From assembly GCA_001771935.1 (NCBI GenBank), contig MERD01000110.1, forward strand, positions 1 through 49,628: a DNA stretch of 49,628 bases, in the 5' to 3' direction. Position numbers and translations under genes: made by a program. Below are positions 43,981 to 49,628 of this stretch, piece after piece; the stretch's first letter is position 1, and each line of letters opens with the position of its first letter. The notes below the pieces were generated by a model, which saw nothing but the letters and a program-made list of their open reading frames with translations, searched no databases and was not told where the DNA came from. The stretch comes from Betaproteobacteria bacterium RIFCSPLOWO2_02_FULL_67_26. GTDB taxonomy: Bacteria; Pseudomonadota; Gammaproteobacteria; Burkholderiales; SG8-41.

Positions 43981-44238
43981 AGCCGCTGGGCAAAGCCTCT
44001 GCATGGATTCGGTTCCGCCGGGGTTCTCGAGGTCGTTGAAGATTTTCGCGGCAATGCCTATCGTGCCGTGTACACGGTCCGGTTCGAGGAGCGGGTGTTC
44101 GTGCTGCACGTATTCCAGAAAAAGTCGAAGACCGGCATCGAGACACCGAAGCGGGACCGGGAATTGATACGGAAAAGACTGCAGGCAGCTGACAGGCGGG
44201 CGAAGGAGCTGAAAGATGAGCAAGCACAAGGCAAGTGA
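43981..44238 (+). pseudogene. Truncated HigB/RelE (Gp49-like) toxin
   Basis: Frame reads SRWAKPLHGFGSAGVLEVVEDFRGNAYRAVYTVRFEERVFVLHVFQKKSKTGIETPKRDRELIRKRLQAADRRAKELKDEQAQGK*; N-terminus lost (in-frame TGA at 43978, no ATG start in the fragment). Confidence 0.7.
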
Positions 44239-44560
44239 AAAAATCCCCGTAACTGCCGGGAGCGGGAACGTCTACGCCGATCTCGGCTATCCCGATGCGG
44301 ACGAGATGCTGGTCAAGGCCAGGCTCGTGATGGAGATATCCGGGATTATCCAGCGTCGTGGGCTCACCCAGGTCGAAGCGGCAAGGTTGCTGGGGCTCAC
44401 CCAGCCCAAAGTGTCGGCCATGCTCCGTGGCCAGTTTCGCGGCTTCTCGGAACGGAAGTTGATCGATTGCCTGACCAGCCTCGGACGCGACGTGCAGATC
44501 GTGATCAAGGAGCCATCCCGCCGCCGCACGAACGGCAAGCTCACCGTCGTTGTCGCCTGA
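44216..44560 (+). CDS. HigA-like XRE-family antitoxin
   Basis: LVMEISGIIQRRGLTQVEAARLLGLTQPKVSAMLRGQFRGFSERKLIDCLTSLGRDVQIVI. Confidence 0.88.
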   Translation: MSKHKASEKIPVTAGSGNVYADLGYPDADEMLVKARLVMEISGIIQRRGLTQVEAARLLGLTQPKVSAMLRGQFRGFSERKLIDCLTSLGRDVQIVIKEPSRRRTNGKLTVVVA

Positions 44561-44572
44561 CCCCTCACTGCG

Positions 44573-44709
44573 TCACCGGGCCCTGGAGCCGCGAGGGCGG
44601 CAGAGCGTGAGAGCGGCAGCATCCGTGAGGGCGGGAGCGCGCGAGAGCGGGAGAGGGAAAGATCCCTCTCACGACTTCCCGACCTGCCGATCTCCCGGGT
44701 TTGGGGTCC
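44573..44709. repeat. Octad hairpin repeat, copy 2 (expanded)
   Basis: Same ends as 43717-43803 with a ~50-bp internal purine-rich period-8 expansion; GAGAGGGA-aaga-TCCCTCTC at the tip. Confidence 0.85.
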
Positions 44710-44711
44710 CT

Positions 44712-44810
44712 CATCCCTCATCCCTCCGTCCCGGCCCGCTGCATCGTGCCGGGCGTTCGCCGGCTCGAACGTGCGCAGGCACGTTCTTCGAATTCCCGGC
44801 TCACTCCCTC
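44712..44810 (+). repeat. 99-bp direct repeat, copy A
   Basis: catccctcatccctccgtcccggcccgctgcatcgtgccgggcgttcgccggctcgaacgtgcgcaggcacgttcttcg...; 4 mismatches, no indels versus 49107-49205. Confidence 0.95.
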
Positions 44811-44868
44811 GGGCGGCGGGCTCGTAAGTCCCCGCCCGCGGCGGTATCCTAGTTGGCGGGGAGGCAGG

Positions 44869-45273
44869 ATGGTTCGCAAAGCGCCAGAAAACTCCAACTG
44901 CGTGTTTTGCTCCATCGCGCCTGACCAGATCCTCGTTGAGGGCCCGCTCGCGCTCGCGAAGCGCGACGGCCACCCGGTCAGCAAGGGCCACACGCTCATC
45001 ATCCCGCGCCGGCACGTGGCGTCGTTCTTTGAGACGACGGAGGAAGAGCGGCTGGCGATGCTGAAGCTGCTCGACGAGGCGAAAGCGCTGCTCGACCGTG
45101 AGCACCAGCCCGACGGCTACAACATCGGCATCAACAACGGCCCCGCGGCGGGGCAGACGGTGATGCACCTGCACATCCATCTCATTCCGCGCTATGCCGG
45201 CGACACCGCCGATGCGCGCGGGGGCGTGCGGTGGATCTTTCCGGACAAGGCGGCGTACTGGAAAGAGAAATGA
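44869..45273 (+). CDS. HIT family protein
   Basis: CVFCSIAPDQILVEGPLALAKRDGHPVSKGHTLIIPRRHVASF...GQTVMHLHIHLIPRY. Confidence 0.92.
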   Translation: MVRKAPENSNCVFCSIAPDQILVEGPLALAKRDGHPVSKGHTLIIPRRHVASFFETTEEERLAMLKLLDEAKALLDREHQPDGYNIGINNGPAAGQTVMHLHIHLIPRYAGDTADARGGVRWIFPDKAAYWKEK

Positions 45274-45331
45274 AAACCCCACTAACAGTAACGCGGAACT
45301 GGGGCCAGAACGGAGCCGGCCAGGCGCTGCC

Positions 45332-45592
45332 TCAGGCGGCGACGATTTGAATGCGAGCCGAGAATCCGAGCTGATGGAGCAACTGCTCGCAATCCGCCCA
45401 GGTCAGGCCGAAAGCACGCACGTCGGCGAGGCCGAGGCGCGACACGGCCGCCGAAATGGTGGGGGCATCCTGTTCCGCGAACTCGCCCTCCATCAAGGCG
45501 TTTTCGGCCCAATCCACCAGTTGCGCCTGCGTGATGTCATGGCGCAGGTAGGCCGCAATCTTGTCCGCAACGGTCTGTTTGGTGATCGTCAC
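45332..45592 (-). CDS. Small conserved protein, third gene of the DUF4258/YgiT module
   Basis: VTITKQTVADKIAAYLRHDITQAQLVDWAENALMEGEFAEQDAPTISAAVSRLGLADVRAFGLTWADCEQLLHQLGFSARIQIVAA; GTG start assumed at 45592. Confidence 0.65.
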   Translation of the reverse strand: MTITKQTVADKIAAYLRHDITQAQLVDWAENALMEGEFAEQDAPTISAAVSRLGLADVRAFGLTWADCEQLLHQLGFSARIQIVAA

Positions 45593-45629
45593 AAACCCAC
45601 TTTCAAGCTTCTCGAACAAAACAACCGAA

Positions 45630-45860
45630 TCAAACCATTGCGAAGACGTCCATGGGAACGGTACGGACAGGGCGCCCCTCGCCGTGGACGAGCCTGCGCG
45701 CTTTTTCGGTGGTGGCGCGGGAAAAAGTTGCCTCGCCGCAACGCTCACACACCTGCGCCGGGATACGCTCGACCAGTACGCGGCGCCCATCGACCGTGAA
45801 CACCTCGCTCACGAGATCCTCGCGCGCAGCGGTGCCGCCACAGACATGACATTTGAACAT
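45630..45860 (-). CDS. YgiT-type zinc finger (MqsA-like antitoxin N-domain)
   Basis: MFKCHVCGGTAAREDLVSEVFTVDGRRVLVERIPAQVCERCGEATFSRATTEKARRLV. Confidence 0.88.
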   Translation of the reverse strand: MFKCHVCGGTAAREDLVSEVFTVDGRRVLVERIPAQVCERCGEATFSRATTEKARRLVHGEGRPVRTVPMDVFAMV

Positions 45861-45862
45861 GG

Positions 45863-46171
45863 CTACCTCCGTTTACGGTGCTCGATCCACTCGCTCGGAT
45901 CCGGTTCGTAAATCGTGATGATCTTCGCGAGAGCAGTGTCGCCAAACGTTACTTGAAAGTGCAGGGCGCGTCCAGCAGCACTAAATCCCAGCAGCAACGC
46001 GCTTGGCGCATACTTGTCATCCGGGTAATCCTCGATCAGTTCGGCAGATGCTCCAGCCTCGCGAATCTCCTGCTCGCTGATATTGCGCTCCACGGCGCGG
46101 CGGAAGGCGTGGCGGCTGAACTCGAACTCGCCCGCGACTAACCGCTGCCTCACATCATCTAGTGCCTTCAT
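45863..46171 (-). CDS. DUF4258 family (putative toxin)
   Basis: MKALDDVRQRLVAGEFEFSRHAFRRAVERNISEQEIREAGASAELIEDYPDDKYAPSALLLGFSAAGRALHFQVTF. Confidence 0.82.
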   Translation of the reverse strand: MKALDDVRQRLVAGEFEFSRHAFRRAVERNISEQEIREAGASAELIEDYPDDKYAPSALLLGFSAAGRALHFQVTFGDTALAKIITIYEPDPSEWIEHRKRR

Positions 46172-46263
46172 GGATTCACATTGTCTACTGGCAACCCGGT
46201 CGCGTCGACCGTAAACTCTTCCCAATGGCCGAATTTCTTCTCGTTTTGCGCCCGGGTACTCAT
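46168..46263 (-). other. Possible 31-aa leader/remnant ORF, ATGA-coupled to DUF4258
   Basis: MSTRAQNEKKFGHWEEFTVDATGLPVDNVNP*; stop overlaps the DUF4258 start. Confidence 0.35.
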
Positions 46264-46265
46264 CT

Positions 46266-47333
46266 GTGCGTCCACCTTTAGCGCGCGAAGGGTCGGCCCG
46301 GTTGACCTCGATTTCCGGGTCCGCGGAGCTGGAGTTCCTGACCAGGCTCCAGCGCATCCTGGGCGAAGGGCTGTTCAGCGCCAGCTACAAGTACGCCTTG
46401 CTGCTCTCCCTCGCCGAGCTGAGCATCGAACAATCCATCGCGCCCGATGGCACGTTGCGAATCGAGTTGGACGAGCTGGCCGAGCGATTCATCACGCTGT
46501 ACTGGCGGCAGGTTGCTCCGTTCAAAGGCCGGATCCTGGCTCAAAACGCCGGTCGCCAGGCCAGCATCATCAGCAAGATTTCGGCGTTCAAGTCCGCGGC
46601 ACCGACGCTCGCCGTTGCGCGAAATCGCACGCAGTGGCCGCGCTTGGTTCGCGAAGTCGGCCGGCTGCTGGTGGAAATGCCGCTGTGGAAACTCCAGCGG
46701 GTAGGTGAGGAGCGGCTGGACTTTCTCTATGAAGAACGTCTCGTCGACCGCGGCATCGTCCTGCGGCCCGGAATTGCAGCCTGCTTCCGCTCGCAGTTCC
46801 CTATCGTGCAGGCCCTGGTCCAGACGGCCTGGTTGTCATTCGTTCAGCGGCTGCCGCTGAACCGGTCGATCCTGGGCCCAACCAGCGAGTTGGGCGAATT
46901 CCTGTTTGGCAGCGAGCGGTCAGGGCTGAAACTGGTCGCCGACGGGTTGCGGAATGTGCAAGGCGGATCCTGCTTCTATTGTATGGAGCGGATTCGCGAT
47001 GGGGGAGCGGTGGACCACTTCATTCCGTGGTCGCGCTACCCGTTAGACCTCGGCCACAACTTCGTGCTCACGCACGCATCGTGCAACCAGGATAAGCGGG
47101 ACATGTTGGCGGCCACAGGTCATCTTCAGCGATGGCTCGAGCGCAATGACACTCAAGCAGCAGTTCTCGATGAGATATTCGACGCCGCCCGCTTTCCGTT
47201 CGACGCGGATGCTTCGTTGAGCGTTGCGGAATGGGCTTACGAGAACGCCGAGCGGGCGGGGGCGTTGGTTTGGGTCAGGCGCAACGGCCAAACCTCGCGC
47301 CTGACAGCGGAGTGGCGGGGGTGTTTCAAGTAG
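46266..47333 (+). CDS. HNH endonuclease domain protein
   Basis: CFYCMERIRDGGAVDHFIPWSRYPLDLGHNFVLTHASCNQDKRD is an HNH core; ~250-aa N-terminal helical domain. Start may be TTG at 46302. Confidence 0.85.
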   Translation: MRPPLAREGSARLTSISGSAELEFLTRLQRILGEGLFSASYKYALLLSLAELSIEQSIAPDGTLRIELDELAERFITLYWRQVAPFKGRILAQNAGRQASIISKISAFKSAAPTLAVARNRTQWPRLVREVGRLLVEMPLWKLQRVGEERLDFLYEERLVDRGIVLRPGIAACFRSQFPIVQALVQTAWLSFVQRLPLNRSILGPTSELGEFLFGSERSGLKLVADGLRNVQGGSCFYCMERIRDGGAVDHFIPWSRYPLDLGHNFVLTHASCNQDKRDMLAATGHLQRWLERNDTQAAVLDEIFDAARFPFDADASLSVAEWAYENAERAGALVWVRRNGQTSRLTAEWRGCFK

Positions 47334-47485
47334 GACTTGGCCTTTGCCTCATCCTTTGAATTGCGGTCTTTTCATTTAATCCTTAATCGCCTGGTTGCCG
47401 TGTAAACCCGGGAGGCCTGACGCACGTTGTTCCCGTCAGGAGGCTTCCATGGGCGGCAAGGGCGAACACGCGGCTGGATTCAGCC

Positions 47486-47515
47486 TTGTCATATCATATC
47501 ACCAAGTGATATAAT
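47486..47515 (+). promoter_or_regulatory. Promoter/operator of the RelE/HigA-like module
   Basis: TTGTCA-N18-TATAAT overlapped by ATATCAC-caa-GTGATAT (47496-47512), ATG at 47518. Confidence 0.65.
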
Positions 47516-47517
47516 TC

Positions 47518-47925
47518 ATGCCTGCGAATCCGCGCCCGTTTCGCATTCTGAAGGCCCGGACTTTCGCCCGCTGGACAAAACGCGAGGGCCTGGCCGACGG
47601 CGAGCTGGCCGGCGCGGTGTCGGAGATGAAAGAGGGCCTGATCGATGCGCGTCTGGGAGGCGGAGTCTTCAAGAAGCGCATTGCAAAGCGAGGGCAGGGA
47701 AAGAGCGGTGGCTATCGGATGATCCTCGCCTCCAACCTCGGCGACCGGTGGGTCTTCATGTTCGGTTTTGCAAAGAACGAGCGCGACAACATCGATGACA
47801 AGGAACTGAAGCTGATAAAGGATCTCGCGTCGGTCTACCTGGCAATGGACGAGCCGATGCTGAAGCGGGCGATTACCGCGGGAGAACTGGTGGAGATACG
47901 GCATGGCAAACAAGAGACTGCGTGA
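47518..47925 (+). CDS. RelE/HigB-type toxin (HigB2-like)
   Basis: FARWTKREGLADGELAGAVSEMKEGLIDARLGGGVFKKRIAKRGQGKSGGYRMILASNLGDRWVFMFGFAKNERDNIDDKEL. Confidence 0.87.
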   Translation: MPANPRPFRILKARTFARWTKREGLADGELAGAVSEMKEGLIDARLGGGVFKKRIAKRGQGKSGGYRMILASNLGDRWVFMFGFAKNERDNIDDKELKLIKDLASVYLAMDEPMLKRAITAGELVEIRHGKQETA

Positions 47926-48211
47926 AGCGCTGTATGAGACTGCGCGGGGGCTGTATGACATCGGCGCAATGGGTGCTGAGACGCTGCGGGAATTCGACGC
48001 GTCGCGATTGCGTCCTCTCAAGCCGTTCCGGGCGGCGGACATCAAGCAACTGCGGCTCAAGGCCAAGGCGAGCCAGGCGGTGTTTGCCGCCTATCTCAAT
48101 ATCAGCGTCTCGACCGTTCAGAAGTGGGAGATCGGGGAGAAGTCCCCGGGCGGGCCGGCGCTGAAGCTGCTCAATATCGTGGAGCGCAAGGGGCTTAAAG
48201 CGCTTGTTTGA
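47903..48211 (+). CDS. NadS/HigA2-like XRE antitoxin
   Basis: LRPLKPFRAADIKQLRLKAKASQAVFAAYLNISVSTVQKWEIGEKSPGGPALKLLNIVERKGL; overlaps the toxin gene. Confidence 0.88.
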   Translation: MANKRLREALYETARGLYDIGAMGAETLREFDASRLRPLKPFRAADIKQLRLKAKASQAVFAAYLNISVSTVQKWEIGEKSPGGPALKLLNIVERKGLKALV

Positions 48212-48274
48212 GCTGCGCTTGCGTGGCCCCGTTGGTCGTCAGTAAGTCTCCCGCGCAACGGGGGGGTTGGCTCC

Positions 48275-48363
48275 CATCACTCATCACCCATCACCGGGGT
48301 TGAAGCCCCTTCGCCATCAGGCGGAGCCGCCCCGGGCACTTCCGACTTTCGACTTTCGCCTTA
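48275..48363. repeat. Heptad arrays CATCACN and CGACTTT
   Basis: catcactcatcacccatcacc ... cgactttcgactttcgcctta between TA modules. Confidence 0.8.
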
Positions 48364-48443
48364 AGGTTGGCGGGGCGGGGTGTAAAATGCTGCCTGGGGA
48401 GCGTGGCTGGAATTCATGAAGCGCTGCAAACGGAGAATTGCCA

Positions 48444-48674
48444 ATGAAAAAATTCGACCGGATCACGTCGGATCCCGCCATCCTGGGCGGACAGCCCACC
48501 ATTCGCGGCATGCGCCTGACCGTGCGCCGGGTGGTGGAGGCGTTGGCGTTGTACCCCAACTGGGACGACTTGCGGGTGGAGTATCCCGAACTCGAGCCCG
48601 ATGACATCCGGCAGGCGCTCGAGTTCGCGGCCAGCAACCTCGACGATAAAATCATACCGTTCGAGACGGCTTGA
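48444..48674 (+). CDS. DUF433 family antitoxin
   Basis: MKKFDRITSDPAILGGQPTIRGMRLTVRRVVEALALYPNWDDLRVEYPELEPDDIRQALEFA. Confidence 0.9.
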   Translation: MKKFDRITSDPAILGGQPTIRGMRLTVRRVVEALALYPNWDDLRVEYPELEPDDIRQALEFAASNLDDKIIPFETA

Positions 48675-49051
48675 CTCGCCTCCTGCTGGATCAGGGCCTT
48701 CCCCGTTCCACTGCCAGGCTGCTCGCGGCCGCGGGCTGGGACGTCGCCCATGTCGGGGACATCGGGTTGAGCCGCGCTGAAGATTTGCAGATTCTCGAGC
48801 ATGCGCGTGAGCAGGGCAGAACCTGCGTGACGCTCGATGCCGACTTTCACGCGCTTCTTGCAACAAGCGAAGCGAAATCACCTTCCGCGATTCGTATTCG
48901 CAGGGAAGGGTTGAATGGGAAGGCGATCAGTGATCTTCTTCTCAAGGTCTGGCCGGACATAGAATCCGCCGTGAATGAAGGAGCGCTCGTTACCATCACC
49001 GCGCGATCGGTGCGGGTCAGGGCGCTTCCGGTCACCACGAAGAAAACCTAG
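48671..49051 (+). CDS. DUF5615 PIN-like toxin
   Basis: TRLLLDQGLPRSTARLLAAAGWDVAHVGDIGLSRAEDLQILEHAREQGRTCVTLDADFHALLA; TTG start overlapping the DUF433 stop. Confidence 0.9.
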   Translation: MTRLLLDQGLPRSTARLLAAAGWDVAHVGDIGLSRAEDLQILEHAREQGRTCVTLDADFHALLATSEAKSPSAIRIRREGLNGKAISDLLLKVWPDIESAVNEGALVTITARSVRVRALPVTTKKT

Positions 49052-49053
49052 GC

Positions 49054-49106
49054 TCATCCCTCATCCCTCGGGATATCCCTCATCCCTCATCCCTCATCCC
49101 TCGGGG
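49054..49106. repeat. Heptad array TCATCCC
   Basis: tcatccctcatccctcgggatatccctcatccctcatccctcatccctcgggg, leading into direct repeat copy B. Confidence 0.9.
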
Positions 49107-49205
49107 CATCCCTCATCCCTCCGTCCCGGCCCGCTGCATCGTGCCGGGCGTTCGCCGGCTCTAACGTGCGCAGGCACGTTATTCGAAACCCCGGCTCACT
49201 CCCTC
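49107..49205 (+). repeat. 99-bp direct repeat, copy B
   Basis: 95/99 identical to 44712-44810; AACGTGC-gcag-GCACGTT hairpin conserved. Confidence 0.95.
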
Positions 49206-49269
49206 AGAAATCGGCCTCCGGGCGATTTCTTGTAGGGTTTTTCCTGACACGCCTCACCGGTTTTCAGCA

Positions 49270-49304
49270 CTTCTGCCTTCATCCTTCTGATTTCTGCCTT
49301 CGCG
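49270..49304. repeat. Heptad array CTTCTGC
   Basis: cttctgc cttcatc cttctga tttctgc cttcgcg. Confidence 0.75.
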
Positions 49305-49393
49305 CGCTAGCGCCGCCCTACGGGTCGCCGTATTATCTCCTTCCCCTAGGGGAGGGAGGATCCGGGCAATAACAAACCGAGCCCGCGTGCCAA

Positions 49394-49628
49394 ATGATCA
49401 AGTTAGAGAACCTTCAGCCTAATGCTGCCGTGCGCGGAATTCTGCCGGACGCACTGGTTACGGTCGTAAGTGTGCAGTGGTTTGGTTCTGAGGCGCTCGA
49501 ACTAACCTACAAGACGCCTACTGGGCGGGTAGCAAATGAGTTGCTATACCGTCATGATGAGCCCCGAATAGAAGTAGTGGAGCTAGGCCGCCCCTGGAGT
49601 TTTGACGGCGACGGCAGCCTATTTCGCC
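49394..49628 (+). CDS. Truncated at window edge: N-terminus resembling DISARM-type/defence-island SNF2 helicase
   Basis: My translation: MIKLENLQPNAAVRGILPDALVTVVSVQWFGSEALELTYKTPTGRVANELLYRHDEPRIEVVELGRPWSFDGDGSLFR...; open to the window end and absent from the ORF track. Confidence 0.55.
   Translation, partial: MIKLENLQPNAAVRGILPDALVTVVSVQWFGSEALELTYKTPTGRVANELLYRHDEPRIEVVELGRPWSFDGDGSLFR

Noticed and set aside
44760-44795. Integron attC-like site around (G/T)AACGTGCGCAGGCACGTT
   Set aside because: Hairpin is present, but the flanks do not fit the RYYYAAC / GTTRRRY core sites and no integron integrase is visible.
49054-49205. Possible CRISPR array from TCATCCC repeats
   Set aside because: Units are 7 nt and contiguous without unique spacers; no cas genes.
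42430-49390. Prophage or insertion sequence
   Set aside because: No integrase, transposase, capsid, terminase or tail-like ORF could be recognised; only TA, nuclease and repeat elements.

Overview
This looks like a GC-rich betaproteobacterial chromosome segment; taxonomy is inferred from gene order (CNP1-like / proB / obgE / rpmA / rplU / ispB), pilS-pilR-ampD, nrdAB and PhaM-like content. The first ~42 kb is mostly housekeeping: an Fe-S oxidoreductase + DUF3501, CNP1-like, proB, obgE, rpmA, rplU, ispB, tRNA-Pro(CGG), pilS/pilR-type two-component system, ampD, nrdA/nrdB, a Phd/PIN toxin-antitoxin (TA) pair, threonine aldolase, EF-G-like GTPase, ECF sigma/anti-sigma, lytic transglycosylase, PhaM-like, TauD-like dioxygenase, quinone oxidoreductase, proline iminopeptidase, maeB, fumC, 3-hydroxyanthranilate dioxygenase-like, Do-family protease, Nudix, patatin, Gre-like, CobD/CbiB-like and an ABC-F ATPase. 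The last ~7 kb (about 42.4-49.6 kb) is an accessory TA/defence-like island. It holds Phd-like + zeta-like kinase, a truncated HigB with intact HigA, HIT, DUF4258 + YgiT-type zinc finger + a third small gene, an HNH nuclease, RelE/HigB + HigA-like, DUF433 + DUF5615, and at the right edge a truncated ORF resembling the N-terminus of phage-defence SNF2-type helicases. The most unusual signal is a family of degenerate period-7 (heptad) and period-8 (octad) tandem repeats. They recur at almost every gene boundary from 38.6 kb to the right edge, bracket the TA modules as longer direct repeats, and one has entered the reading frame of the ABC-F gene. No database search could be run; names come from recognising sequence motifs.
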